A DNA stretch of 64,000 bases from Thauera humireducens (GTDB lineage: Bacteria; Pseudomonadota; Gammaproteobacteria; Burkholderiales; Rhodocyclaceae). The position numbers and the translations under genes were made by a program. Positions within the stretch are counted from its first letter, which is position 1, and every line of letters starts with the position of its first letter. The stretch is taken from NCBI RefSeq assembly GCF_001051995.2, contig NZ_CP014646.1, positions 1,488,001 to 1,552,000 on the forward strand, read 5' to 3'. Below the pieces are notes generated by a model that worked only from the letters and a program-made list of their open reading frames with translations, ran no database searches and was not told the origin of the DNA. Positions 1 through 8,925 of this stretch are shown here, piece after piece.

Positions 1-1
1 G

Positions 2-1090
2 CCGGTGATCCACTTCGACGACATCGAGGTGGAAGACCGCAGCGTCAAGATCCACGGCATGCTCGACGACTTCTTCAACCGCAAGAACGGTGTGCATTCC
101 TTCAAGGAGTGCTACGTCGAGATCACCGGCGACCGCCACGTTACCGGCGATCTGCAGCGTTGCGACATGGCCCGCCTGCGCGAATCGCTGGGCGAGCGCT
201 TCGTCGAGGCGCTGTCTTCCTCGAGCTGGGCGAACGTGCTTGGCGACAGCATCACCCGCCGCATGTTGGCCGAGTACGCGCAGCTGACCGACCTGCAGGA
301 CTGGCGCAAGATCGCCGACGTGGTGCCGGTCAATGACTTCCGCACCCAGGAACGCAACCGCATCGGCGGCTACGGCAACCTGCCCGCGGTGAACCAGGCG
401 GCCGCCTACAACGCGCTGACCAGCCCGAGCGACGAGAAGGCCACCTACGCGCTGACCAAGCGTGGCGGTACTGAATCGATCACCCTCGAGATGATCACCA
501 ACGACGATGTCGGCGCCATACGCCGCATCCCGGTCGAGTTGGCGCTCGCCGCAGCCAACACGCTGTACGAGTTCGTCTTCGACTTCATCCGCACCAACCC
601 GACGATCTACGACACCGTGGCGCTCTTCCACGCCACCCACAACAACCTCGGCGCAGCCGCGCTGGATGCCACCAGCTTCGCCGCCGCCCGCCTGGCCATG
701 CTCAAGCAGGCCCGCGCGGGCTCCAGCAAGCGTCTCAACCTGCGCCCGCGCACGCTGATGGTGCCGCCCGAGCTGCAGGAGGCAGCCTTCAACCTGTTCG
801 TGCGCGGCCAGAACAACGACAAGACCTTCGTCCAGACGATCAACCCCGAGGTGATCGCCATCCCGTACTGGACCGACGCCAACGACTGGGCGGTGGCCAC
901 CGACCCGCGTCAGTGCCCGACGATCGAGATCGGCTTCCTGAATGGCCGCGAAGAGCCCGAGCTCTTCGTGCAGGACAGCCCCACCGTGGGCAGCCTGTTC
1001 AGCAATGACCAGGTCACCTACAAGATCCGCCACATCTACAGCGGCGCGGTGATGGACTTCCGCGGGCTGTACAAGGCGGTCGTTGCGTAA
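2..1090 (+). CDS. Phage major capsid protein, 5' truncated by window edge
   Basis: The frame is open to the left edge, so the true start probably lies upstream; a GTG at 5 is the first start codon inside the window. About 361 residues are visible. The mid and C-terminal parts (PVNDFRTQERNRIGGYGNLP, then a long stretch rich in Thr, Asn and Phe) look like the capsid part of Mu gpT-like or protease-capsid fusion proteins. In such fusions a prohead protease precedes the capsid domain, so the missing 5' part may encode a protease. It would form the icosahedral shell. Position ahead of connector and tail genes agrees. Family assignment is by recall of motifs, without a search. Confidence 0.7.
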   Translation, partial: PVIHFDDIEVEDRSVKIHGMLDDFFNRKNGVHSFKECYVEITGDRHVTGDLQRCDMARLRESLGERFVEALSSSSWANVLGDSITRRMLAEYAQLTDLQDWRKIADVVPVNDFRTQERNRIGGYGNLPAVNQAAAYNALTSPSDEKATYALTKRGGTESITLEMITNDDVGAIRRIPVELALAAANTLYEFVFDFIRTNPTIYDTVALFHATHNNLGAAALDATSFAAARLAMLKQARAGSSKRLNLRPRTLMVPPELQEAAFNLFVRGQNNDKTFVQTINPEVIAIPYWTDANDWAVATDPRQCPTIEIGFLNGREEPELFVQDSPTVGSLFSNDQVTYKIRHIYSGAVMDFRGLYKAVVA

Positions 1091-1239
1091 GGGACACCTC
1101 CCGCAGAGGGCAGCGATTGGGGGCGGCTGGCAGCCGCTGCCTCCGGGAGCCCCGCGACTGCCTCGGCTCGCCAACCTTTCGGGGGTGGATAACGGGCGAC
1201 AGGTCTGGAAACCCCCACCTCTTTCGGAGAACCCCAGCA

Positions 1240-1743
1240 ATGATGAAGCGAATCCTCTGCACCTTGGCCCTCGTGGCCTGCGCAGCCCTCTCCCTTCCGG
1301 CCTCTGCCGCCCTGCTTACCGACTACGGCGAGAACAAGCTGGTCGATGCCCTTTTTCGCGGCCAGGCGCTGGGCACCCCGGCCACCTGGTACGTGGGTGT
1401 CTCCACCGGCACCTGCAACGACGCCACGCCGGGCACCGAGCCCACCGGCGGTTACGCGCGACAGCCGGTATCGGCATCGCTCTCCGCGTGGGCGGGCACC
1501 CAGTCAGCCGGCAGCACCACGGCGAGCTCGGGCGCCGGCGCCACCACCAGCAACAACGCTGTCATCCAGTTCCCGGCATCGACCGCAGCGTGGGGCAATG
1601 TCCAGTCCGTGCAGCTCTGGGACGCCGTGACCGCAGGCAACCGATGGATCTGCGTGGACGTTGCCGCGCCGTTCAACGTCGATCGGGCGGGGGTGGAGCT
1701 TAAGTTCAACGCGGGGCAGTTGCAGTTCTACGTGGATAACTGA
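1240..1743 (+). CDS. Phage-encoded exported or tail-fibre-like protein with signal peptide
   Basis: 167 residues. I chose the ATG at 1240 because GGAGA lies about 9 bases upstream and because the first ~22 residues form a clear Sec signal peptide (MMKR, hydrophobic core, PASA-A cleavage site). A longer reading from 1117 has no ribosome site. The mature part (YVGVSTGTCND, later GGYARQPVS and a C-terminal QLQFYVDN) resembles small tail-fibre or Gp80-like phage structural proteins, which normally lack a signal peptide. Function is uncertain: it may be exported by the lysogen, or be a virion protein that acquired a leader. It is the first gene of the cassette between capsid and connector genes. 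Confidence 0.6.
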   Translation: MMKRILCTLALVACAALSLPASAALLTDYGENKLVDALFRGQALGTPATWYVGVSTGTCNDATPGTEPTGGYARQPVSASLSAWAGTQSAGSTTASSGAGATTSNNAVIQFPASTAAWGNVQSVQLWDAVTAGNRWICVDVAAPFNVDRAGVELKFNAGQLQFYVDN

Positions 1744-1746
1744 GGC

Positions 1747-3126
1747 ATGGCTGCACCGGTGCCACTGACATACACGTCGCCGGTGCAGCGCGTCGGCGGC
1801 GGGCGCGAGGTATTCCCGAATCGACTCCTCGATCTGCTGGCCGGGATTGCGGATGGGCAGTGGGTCAAGGCCAACACTAATACGTTCAAGTCGATTTGGC
1901 CGCGCCTGCAAACGCCGAACTACGGCCCCGGCTTTGGCTATGAGTCTTATGTCATCAATGCGTGGTCAAGCATGGCATGGGACAGCAAGCGCAGCCGGAT
2001 CTACCTGTGGGGCGGCGGTCACGCGAACACTGACGATAACGCCCTGTACGTGTGGGATGGCGAGACAGGGCAGTGGGGAGTCGGCTACTACGCGGCGCGC
2101 ACTGTGATTGATGCGCAGGGCAGCTACAACACGCCGGATGGGCATATGGCCGGCCCTGTGTCGTCCCACACATACAGCGGCAACAACTACCTGCCCGTGC
2201 TTGATCGCTTCTATACCCATGGCGGCGCAGCGCAGGAGTGGGGCGGCGGTTTTCGTGTGTGGAACGCAGCTGCTGGGCAGTTCGAGGCTATCGCCGGATA
2301 CCTGTGTCAGCTTGACCTCGTCGGCAAAGGGTTTGTTGGTGGCTCGACTGGCTCTAACTGGATGCGAGCAGGTGCAAAGGCGCTGCCGGGTGCGCGCCCG
2401 TGGGAGGTGCTCGACTACGTGCAGCGCGGCGTATCGACGAACTTTTCGGGCGGCATTTCGGGGGGCTCAGATGTCCGTGTAGAAGGCGGAGTCGACGTGA
2501 TCTACAAGGTCGGTCAGGCCGAGTCTGCGAAGACCCTACGCAAGATCACGATGCCCTCATTGGATGTGACGACGCACACAGTCGAGGCAATCGGCCGCAT
2601 GTGGTCGCTTGGTATGTACGAAGACCTTGGCTGCGCGCTTGATCGCAACGCGGAAATCATGTTTGTGTCGGGCTGGACTGTTGAGCGCTTTTGGGACCTG
2701 AAGACGGCGTCGCCAACCAACAATTGGAAAGAGCCGACATTTAGCAATGCCGAGGTCTATGCCCAGTACGTCGCTGATCGACAGTATCAAACGACAAAGC
2801 GCGTGGCCCCCGGATGCGCTTCCGACGACAAGCGCGGCAGCGTGTTCGTGTGGCTCGGTGGCGGTCGTGTGTACCGCGTCGACGCTCCAGCAGGTAATCC
2901 AACGCCGACCGCGGGATGGTCTATCGAGATCGTTGCGGATGAGACCACCGTTCGCCCGATGACGAAGGACGAAATCGCGGGCACGCCAGACGCATGGCGA
3001 GCCAGCGTCTGGGGGAAGTGGAAATACGCGGCAGATTTGGATTGCTATGTCGGCATGCAGCACCCGGAAAACGGCGACGTGTGGTTGTGGCGCCCGCCGG
3101 GCTGGATTGATCCAAGAGGAATTTGA
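1747..3126 (+). CDS. Kelch/galactose-oxidase-like beta-propeller phage protein
   Basis: 459 residues, starting 3 bases after the preceding stop. Repeated blade-like segments such as SKRSRIYLWGGGHA followed by ALYVWDGETGQW, and later GSVFVWLGGGRVYRVDAP, have the Gly-Gly plus aromatic pattern of Kelch repeats. There is no signal peptide. In phages such propellers are usually tail-spike or fibre parts that contact the host surface; that role is inferred from fold and neighbours. The DNA is visibly less GC-rich and less codon-biased than the flanking capsid and connector genes, which suggests separate acquisition. Confidence 0.6.
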   Translation: MAAPVPLTYTSPVQRVGGGREVFPNRLLDLLAGIADGQWVKANTNTFKSIWPRLQTPNYGPGFGYESYVINAWSSMAWDSKRSRIYLWGGGHANTDDNALYVWDGETGQWGVGYYAARTVIDAQGSYNTPDGHMAGPVSSHTYSGNNYLPVLDRFYTHGGAAQEWGGGFRVWNAAAGQFEAIAGYLCQLDLVGKGFVGGSTGSNWMRAGAKALPGARPWEVLDYVQRGVSTNFSGGISGGSDVRVEGGVDVIYKVGQAESAKTLRKITMPSLDVTTHTVEAIGRMWSLGMYEDLGCALDRNAEIMFVSGWTVERFWDLKTASPTNNWKEPTFSNAEVYAQYVADRQYQTTKRVAPGCASDDKRGSVFVWLGGGRVYRVDAPAGNPTPTAGWSIEIVADETTVRPMTKDEIAGTPDAWRASVWGKWKYAADLDCYVGMQHPENGDVWLWRPPGWIDPRGI

Positions 3127-3128
3127 GA

Positions 3129-4649
3129 ATGGCGCAGTATTACAACGACTTCACTCAATATCCGCTGGCAACCAAGCTCGACAGTGGGGGGCATGACTTT
3201 TCGGTCCTCCTTGGCCGAGCCGACTACACGTTCCAGGTCGAGGAAGACGCGCGGGGCGCAAGCGGTCGCGTGCTGCGAATTCATCGCGCGGATCTTACCG
3301 GATATACCTGGTGGCGATGGAATGCAGTGCCGGTTACGGGCAGCGGCGAGATGTATATCGAGGCCATTGCCGGGCTCGCTGCGAACACTGCCATCGATGC
3401 GAGGACTGGCATCGTCAGGCTCCTTTGTAATGCCAACGCGGGCGTCACGCAGGGGTATCTTTGCGCGGATGGGGCGGGGGGATCAAGCAATGTCGTGCCG
3501 ACTATTCGACGCGCGGACTCTCCGTCAACAACCGGCGCATCGGGCACATTTTATGCGTTTCAGACCAACCGCAAACGCTCTTATCTTCTTAAGTGGACAG
3601 ACCTCGGTGCGTCGGTTGATCTCAAGTACAAAACATGGTGGTCGGACGAGGCGGAACCGAGCACATGGACTGTCGAAACGACTAGTGCAACGATGGGCGG
3701 AGGCGCTCCGTACTGGGCTGACGGTGTAGTTGGTATCGGGAGGCATGAGTCGGGCAATATCGAGAACCGGATCGCATTTATCGGCGTCGGCACAGGCACG
3801 GACTCTGCGCCTAGAGTGCCGTCCGGTGGCACTGCGCCGACCGGAACCGTCACCATCGGCACGATCACGCCGAGCACCACATCCGCATCGGTCCCCTACA
3901 GCTACAGCGGTAGTGACGCGACCGGCTTCGAGTACCGGCTCAACGGTGGCACGGCTGCGAGCATCGGCGCATCACCTGCGACGATCTCGGGACTCACGGC
4001 TAGCACGCCCTACAGCCTTGAGGTCCGTGCGATCAACGCAGCCGGGTCGGGCTCGTGGAGCGCGGTGTCGAACTTCACCACAGAAGCCGAGGGTCCGGGC
4101 AACCTGCCGCCCAGCTTCGACGGCCCGAGTATCGCGGCAATCAGCGCCACGGAAGGCGTCGCGCTGTCGTCGCTGGATGTGTCATCTCGCTTCTCGGATG
4201 CCGAGTCTGCGCTGACATTCTCGGCTGTAGGCTCGTGGCCTGCGGGCGTCACGGTATCGAGCGCTGGCGTCATCAGCGGCACGCCGACCACGGCGGGCAC
4301 GTACTCCGGGCTGCAAGTCCGGGCGACGGACGCCGGGGCGCTGACGGCGGACAGCAACGCTTTCTCGATCACGGTCGCTGCGGCTGCGCTGCCGAGCACG
4401 ATCACTGTCGGCTCTGCGCTGTACCCGATCAAGTACAGCTCGGAATCCGTGCTCAATGAGTCCGGGCTGCGGGCGACGGTGCTTGATGCAACCACGCTTG
4501 CAGAAGTTCTCAACACGTCGGGCGTGGTCTGTGCGAGCGGGGTGATCACGATCACCGACCCGGCGCTCGTGACGGGATCGGCCTACCACTTGGTCGTCAA
4601 GACCGCTGCGGGCTGGATCGGCATCTCTGACCCGGTGACTGCATCATGA
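3129..4649 (+). CDS. Phage fibre/adhesin with lectin-like N-terminus, FnIII and Ig-like domains
   Basis: 506 residues from the ATG at 3129, which has AGAGGA 8 bases upstream; an in-frame TTG at 3123 is less likely. Residues about 1-225 resemble a concanavalin-like jelly roll. About 235-325 is a fibronectin type III domain (FEYRLNGG, then STPYSLEVRAINAAGSGSWS). About 330-420 matches putative Ig/cadherin-like He_PIG domains (VISGTPTTAGTYSGLQVRAT). The last ~85 residues are another beta domain. This make-up is typical of surface-binding fibre proteins. The next gene overlaps its stop by ATGA, so the two are probably translated together. Confidence 0.6.
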   Translation: MAQYYNDFTQYPLATKLDSGGHDFSVLLGRADYTFQVEEDARGASGRVLRIHRADLTGYTWWRWNAVPVTGSGEMYIEAIAGLAANTAIDARTGIVRLLCNANAGVTQGYLCADGAGGSSNVVPTIRRADSPSTTGASGTFYAFQTNRKRSYLLKWTDLGASVDLKYKTWWSDEAEPSTWTVETTSATMGGGAPYWADGVVGIGRHESGNIENRIAFIGVGTGTDSAPRVPSGGTAPTGTVTIGTITPSTTSASVPYSYSGSDATGFEYRLNGGTAASIGASPATISGLTASTPYSLEVRAINAAGSGSWSAVSNFTTEAEGPGNLPPSFDGPSIAAISATEGVALSSLDVSSRFSDAESALTFSAVGSWPAGVTVSSAGVISGTPTTAGTYSGLQVRATDAGALTADSNAFSITVAAAALPSTITVGSALYPIKYSSESVLNESGLRATVLDATTLAEVLNTSGVVCASGVITITDPALVTGSAYHLVVKTAAGWIGISDPVTAS

Positions 4650-5647
4650 GGATGCGCGTTACCGCATCGCAGATCCTTGCCGACTGCCCGATGGTGGTCG
4701 GCTTCGGCGGGTGGGGCGTGCTCGGGTCCGAATTGCCGCCGATGTCAGTCGGCGACCAGTGGATCGACCCTGTTGCGGACGCCAGCAGCGAGATATGGGT
4801 CCGCATTACGACTCCGCCGACCGTCGGCAATTTGCTGATGTTGCCGGATTCGTCGTTCGAGTATACGGGCCCGTCCACGACCTTCTCGGCACAGCTTGCC
4901 GTCAACGCCGCGGATGTCGGCACGCCCCAGCCGGTCACGATCACTGTCGGCGGCGAAGCTGCCGAACTCTCCGCCTCCGCCGGCCTCACCGCCGGCGGCT
5001 CCGCCACCATCGCCGCGTCCCTTGCGCTCTCCGCCGTCGGCCTCGTCGTATCTGGTGGCGATGCCCCGGTGCGCGCGGCGGTGCCGCTGTCGGCCATCGG
5101 CTACGCCCTCGCAGGCGGCAATGCCGTGCTCGATGGAGCGGCGGCAGGCGATCTGCAGGCGATCGGCGGTGCCCAGGCGGGCGGCAGTGCGGATCTGGTC
5201 GCCAACGTCACGATCTCGGCAGAGGGGCTGATGCAGGCGGCGGGCGCGGCAGGGCTGACGATTGCGGTGCTGCAGTCCGCGACCGGGGGCGCGCAGGCCG
5301 GAGGTGATGTGGTGTTGTCGCTCGAGGTGCAGCTGGCGGCCAGCGGCGGCATGCAGGCCGGTGGCGTGGGGGTGCTGGATGCGGGCGAGTCGGGGTCGAT
5401 ATCGGCGATCGGCGGCGCCCAGGCGGGTGGCAGCGCGGCGATCACGGCCACGGTGCCGCTGACGGCCGCGGGGATCCTGCAGGCGTTTGCGGCGGGCTAC
5501 CTGGTGGCGCAGGTGGATCTGTCTGCGGTGGGTGGGGCGGCGCCGGGTGGCGCTGCGTATTTGTCGGATGCGGCCGCGCTGGTGCTGATCGAGTCGCGCC
5601 GCTGGGTGGTCGAGGCCGCGGGGCGGCGATGGGTGGTGACTGCATGA
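4646..5647 (+). CDS. Ala/Gly-rich repeat protein of phage adhesin cassette
   Basis: 333 residues, starting in an ATGA overlap with the previous stop. The first ~110 residues are unique sequence. From about residue 113 to 315 the protein is made of roughly 20-residue repeats of the type LSAxGxAxAGGxAxLxAxV, about ten copies with drifted sequence. Such regular hydrophobic/Gly periodicity suggests a beta-solenoid or fibrous shaft. The last ~20 residues (RRWVVEAAGRRWVVTA) are basic and aromatic. I do not recognise a named family. Position after two adhesin-like genes suggests a fibre shaft or attachment protein. Confidence 0.55.
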   Translation: MRMRVTASQILADCPMVVGFGGWGVLGSELPPMSVGDQWIDPVADASSEIWVRITTPPTVGNLLMLPDSSFEYTGPSTTFSAQLAVNAADVGTPQPVTITVGGEAAELSASAGLTAGGSATIAASLALSAVGLVVSGGDAPVRAAVPLSAIGYALAGGNAVLDGAAAGDLQAIGGAQAGGSADLVANVTISAEGLMQAAGAAGLTIAVLQSATGGAQAGGDVVLSLEVQLAASGGMQAGGVGVLDAGESGSISAIGGAQAGGSAAITATVPLTAAGILQAFAAGYLVAQVDLSAVGGAAPGGAAYLSDAAALVLIESRRWVVEAAGRRWVVTA

Positions 5648-5952
5648 TTACGAGACTTCCGGAGAAGCGCCCCGCCGAGGCGGTGACGATTACCTTCCGC
5701 TTTACCCGCGAGCTGCCGGCCGGTGTGAGCCTGCTGCCCACAGCCGACGTGGCTGTGGCCGTGCGCAAGGGCGAGGACGCTGCACCAGGCGCGATGCTGG
5801 CAGGCGCGCCGGCGGTGTCGGGGCCGGCTGTGTTGGCCCGCATCATGGGCGGCGTCGAGGGCACCGAGTACCTGCTGACCTGCACGGCTGACACCAGCGC
5901 GGGCGATCGCATCCAGCTCGAGGCGATCCTGCCCGTGGCGCTACCCCGCTGA
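5644..5952 (+). CDS. Small phage structural protein, unknown function
   Basis: 102 residues from the ATG at 5644, which overlaps the preceding stop as ATGA; a GTG-like start further upstream would run deeper into the previous gene. The sequence (VTITFRFTRELPAGVSL, then GTEYLLTCTADTSAGDRIQLEAILPVAL) predicts an all-beta protein. Small proteins of this size and pattern accompany head or fibre genes in many phages. It is the last gene of the cassette before an 86-base gap that leads to the connector genes. No specific function can be assigned. Confidence 0.55.
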   Translation: MITRLPEKRPAEAVTITFRFTRELPAGVSLLPTADVAVAVRKGEDAAPGAMLAGAPAVSGPAVLARIMGGVEGTEYLLTCTADTSAGDRIQLEAILPVALPR

Positions 5953-6038
5953 CCCCCGCAGAAAGCCCAAACCCCTTTACTTCGTAAGGCCCGCGCGCGC
6001 GCGACACCATTGCGGCATTCCTTTCCCCTGGTGCCGCG

Positions 6039-6734
6039 ATGCCCGCCGTAAACCTCCCCGACCTGCGAGACCTGATCGACGACCTGGTGCGCGATGCCGT
6101 GCTCTGGGTGACGCCGACGCAGCGCGACCGCGCGATCGAGCTGGCCCTGGTGCGCTACAGCGCCGACCGCCCGCGCCAGGTGGTCGAGGATGTGACCACC
6201 GAGGACGGCGTGACCGTGCCCCTGCCCGAGGGGTGGGTGCAGGGCGAAAGCCTGTTGCAGACCGTCGAATGCCCGGTGGTGTCGCCCCCGGTGCCGCTCG
6301 AGGCGGATGCCTGGGCAGTGTGGCGCACCCCCACGGGCGAAGTCATCGGCCTGCTGCAGGCGGCCACGCCCGGCGCCACGGCGCGTCTGCACTACACCGC
6401 GCCACACGTCGTCGACGCCGCATCGAGCACCGTCCCCAAGGCCCACCGCGAAGCGGTTGCCTGTTACGCCGCCAGCCTGCTGGCCGAGCAGATCGCTACG
6501 GCGCACGCCAGCGCTCAAGACAGCACCATCGCCGCCGACCGCGTCGATCAGGCACATCCGGCCCGCGAGTGGTCTGCCCGCGCCAAGGCCTACCGCAATC
6601 GGTACTTCGCCACCTTGGGCATCGACATCAGCGCCCAGGGCGTTGAGCAGCCCCGCATCGACGCCGCCGGCGTGGTGGTGGATCTGAACCTGCCCACGAG
6701 CCACGGCCGTGGGCGGCTGTACCGGAGGCGGTGA
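6039..6734 (+). CDS. Putative phage head-tail connector/adaptor protein
   Basis: 231 residues. The N-terminus (LPDLRDLIDDLVRDAVLWVTPTQRDRAIELALVRYSADRP) is helical with a pattern seen in phage adaptor proteins that dock on the portal ring; the middle is beta-rich and the last ~20 residues are basic. It sits directly ahead of a gp10-like completion protein and a tail terminator-like protein, the usual place for the adaptor. The 86-base gap before it contains a short alternating CG tract at about 5992-6003 and no obvious strong ribosome site. Assignment rests on gene order and general character. Confidence 0.5.
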   Translation: MPAVNLPDLRDLIDDLVRDAVLWVTPTQRDRAIELALVRYSADRPRQVVEDVTTEDGVTVPLPEGWVQGESLLQTVECPVVSPPVPLEADAWAVWRTPTGEVIGLLQAATPGATARLHYTAPHVVDAASSTVPKAHREAVACYAASLLAEQIATAHASAQDSTIAADRVDQAHPAREWSARAKAYRNRYFATLGIDISAQGVEQPRIDAAGVVVDLNLPTSHGRGRLYRRR

Positions 6735-6737
6735 GCC

Positions 6738-7241
6738 ATGCTGCGCATCGAGCTCGACACCGACGCGCTGCGGACGTACGCCGACGCTTGGACGAAGGCG
6801 CCCAACATCGTCGAGGGCGAGCTGCGCCAGTTCATCGAGACGCTGGTGGCCCACCTGCAGGGCGAGGTGCAGGAACGCACCCCGACCACGTACGGCACGC
6901 TGCGCGCCAGCATCATCGGCGACGTGCAGGTGCTGCCGGGCATTGCCGTCCAGGGCCGCGTGGGTACGCCGCTGGCCTACGCCGTGGCGGTTGAGCTGGG
7001 CACCAAGCCGCACATGCCCCCCGTGGAGCCGCTGATCAACTGGGCCCGACAGAAGCTGGGCGTGAGTGGCAAGCAGGCTGAGTCGGCCGGCTGGGCGATC
7101 GCAAAGTCCATCGCCGCGCGCGGCACCAAGGGGCACTTCATGTTCACCGATACCTGGAACGCCAACCAGGCGCAGGTGGCGCGCGGCTTCGAGATTGCCG
7201 TGGGCCGCATCGTGCGCCGCCTTGCCGGAGACCCCGCATGA
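6738..7241 (+). CDS. Phage tail completion protein, HK97 gp10 / minor tail Z-like
   Basis: 167 residues. The N-terminal helix followed by TPTTYGTLRASI, YAVAVELGTKPHMPP and a C-terminal GHFMFTDTWNANQAQVARGF segment is the pattern of the HK97 gp10-like family, which completes the head-tail joint. The ELGT-P-HMPP motif is characteristic. It follows the adaptor by 3 bases and overlaps the next gene by ATGA. Confidence 0.7.
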   Translation: MLRIELDTDALRTYADAWTKAPNIVEGELRQFIETLVAHLQGEVQERTPTTYGTLRASIIGDVQVLPGIAVQGRVGTPLAYAVAVELGTKPHMPPVEPLINWARQKLGVSGKQAESAGWAIAKSIAARGTKGHFMFTDTWNANQAQVARGFEIAVGRIVRRLAGDPA

Positions 7242-7720
7242 GCCAGACCACCGAGGCCGTTCGCGCGGCGATCGTCGCCACCCTGAAGGCCGTGCCCGGC
7301 ATGGGGGTTGTGCATGACCGCGAGCGCTACGCCAGCCAGCAGACAGCCCTGCAAGCCCTGTATGTGGTGCAGACCGACGACGGCAAGCAGTTGCATGGCT
7401 GGTTTGTCCGCAGGCTGGGCTTCAGCGCCAAGCAGTGGGCGCCGCGCCAGCGCTTGGTGCGCACACGCTGGCAGCTGCGCGGCTTCATGGCCTTGAAGGA
7501 CGAAACAGCAAGCGAGATCGCGTTCGACGCGGTGATCGACGGCGTGCGCCGCGCGATCGACGTGGATCCGACGCTGGGCGGCGCGGTGTTCGGCACTTCG
7601 TTGGATGACGAGATCGGGGCGCAGCTTGCGGCCAGCGGGCCGGTGATGTTTGCCGGCGTGTTGTGCCACGCCGCCGACATGACGCTGATCACCGAGACGC
7701 TTGAAAGCCCCGGCGACTGA
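7238..7720 (+). CDS. Putative phage tail terminator protein
   Basis: 160 residues, starting in an ATGA overlap with the gp10-like gene. An N-terminal helix (TTEAVRAAIVATLKAVPGM), a central beta region and a C-terminal alpha/beta part fit the size and position of tail terminator proteins (lambda gpU-like), which cap the tail tube before head joining. It lies directly ahead of the tail tube gene. No diagnostic motif is visible, so this is inferred mostly from order and length. Confidence 0.5.
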   Translation: MSQTTEAVRAAIVATLKAVPGMGVVHDRERYASQQTALQALYVVQTDDGKQLHGWFVRRLGFSAKQWAPRQRLVRTRWQLRGFMALKDETASEIAFDAVIDGVRRAIDVDPTLGGAVFGTSLDDEIGAQLAASGPVMFAGVLCHAADMTLITETLESPGD

Positions 7721-7783
7721 CACCGGGCGCAAGCCCATTCGTAGCAAACCCCGCGCCCGGTGGCGCATAGATGGAGAAATGAG

Positions 7784-8560
7784 ATGAACGGCGAATCCCG
7801 CAAGTATTGGTCGCTGCAGGGCACGGTGGATCTGTTCGACCGCGTGAGTGGCATGCCGCAAAAGGGCATGTGGCTGGGCGACTGCTCGTCGATCGAGTTC
7901 AACGCCGAGCCGCAGAAGGAAGATTTCAAGGAAAGCTGGTCGGGCTCGCGCACCGTGGGCTTCACGATGTTCCAGGGCAACGAGGCCTCGCTGGCGATCA
8001 CGCTGCACCAGATGACCAGCAAGACCATGGAGCTGATCTTCGGCGGCGACCTGGTCGCGCAGGACACCGATGCCATCGTCGATCTGCAGATCTCGGGCGC
8101 CACGCCCGAGGTGGGTGACGTGTGCCTGCTGCGCCACTACGACGTGACCGCGCTGACGATCGAGGACAGCACGCCCACGACGCCCAAGGAACTGACCCTG
8201 AACACCAACTACCGGGTCGATGCCAAGACCGGCCGTGTGGAGATTCTGGACCTGACCACGGGCGGCCCCTTCGTCGGCCCGCTGAAGGCCAGCTTCACGC
8301 CCGGTGCGGTGAGCTACGTGAAGATGCTGACCAACACCGAGCGCGAGAAGTGGGTGACGATCTCGGGCCGCAACACCGCCGTTACGGGCCAGCCGCGCAT
8401 GGCCTTCGACTTCTACACGGCCAAGCTGCTGCCGAGCTCGTTCCAGTTCATCAACGAGTCGCGCGGCGAAGCGGTGCTCAACTGCACAATCGTCGGCGAC
8501 CCGACCAAGACCGCTGACGGCGACCTGGGCATCTTCGGCCGCGCCGTGATGCTGGATTGA
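7784..8560 (+). CDS. Phage major tail tube protein
   Basis: 258 residues from the ATG at 7784, which has GGAG 7 bases upstream (7773-7776); a longer reading from 7760 lacks a ribosome site. The sequence is mostly beta: KYWSLQGTVDLFDRV near the start, a central TLNTNYRVDAKTGRVEILDL segment, and VTISGRNTAVTGQPRMAFDF near the end. Size, beta content and position between terminator and chaperone genes fit the tube protein that polymerises around the tape measure. Confidence 0.65.
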   Translation: MNGESRKYWSLQGTVDLFDRVSGMPQKGMWLGDCSSIEFNAEPQKEDFKESWSGSRTVGFTMFQGNEASLAITLHQMTSKTMELIFGGDLVAQDTDAIVDLQISGATPEVGDVCLLRHYDVTALTIEDSTPTTPKELTLNTNYRVDAKTGRVEILDLTTGGPFVGPLKASFTPGAVSYVKMLTNTEREKWVTISGRNTAVTGQPRMAFDFYTAKLLPSSFQFINESRGEAVLNCTIVGDPTKTADGDLGIFGRAVMLD

Positions 8561-8571
8561 GGCGCCGAGCG

Positions 8572-8925
8572 ATGAGCATGGCTTCCCGCAAGGTGGTGCG
8601 ACTGGGCGACGACGACGCGGCGCGCGTTGTCGTCGTGCGCGAACTGACGCTGGGCGACTTCCGCGCCTGGCTGAAGCATGCGGCCGAGAACCCGATGACC
8701 GACGCCGTGACCGCGTTGCTGTTCGAGGACTTCGACCCGGCCGACCTGCGCTTCTTCACCGATCTGAGTGCCGACGACCTCGAGCAGATGACGCCCGCCG
8801 AAATGCGTGCGGTGTGGCGCGAGGTGCAGGAGGTGAATTCGGATTTTTTCGGGATGCTCGGTCGGGCAGCGGGCAGGGCTATCCGATCGAGCGACAGCGG
8901 GCAGAGCTCGAGCGCACAGGGGTAG
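8572..8925 (+). CDS. Phage tail assembly chaperone, short (G) form
   Basis: 117 residues from ATG 8572; an ATG at 8578 is an alternative. It is acidic and helical after a short beta start (VVVVRELTLGDFRAWLKHAA, then DFDPADLRFFTDLSADDLEQ), typical of chaperones that bind the tape measure during tail assembly but do not enter the virion. It lies exactly between tail tube and tape measure genes. A TTTTTTC slippery site at 8844-8850 near its 3' end allows a -1 shift into a second frame that stops at 9014. Confidence 0.75.
   Translation: MSMASRKVVRLGDDDAARVVVVRELTLGDFRAWLKHAAENPMTDAVTALLFEDFDPADLRFFTDLSADDLEQMTPAEMRAVWREVQEVNSDFFGMLGRAAGRAIRSSDSGQSSSAQG

Noticed and set aside
5991..6003. Alternating CG tract before the connector gene
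   Set aside because: A simple repeat in very GC-rich DNA; no gene, promoter or conserved element is evident around it.
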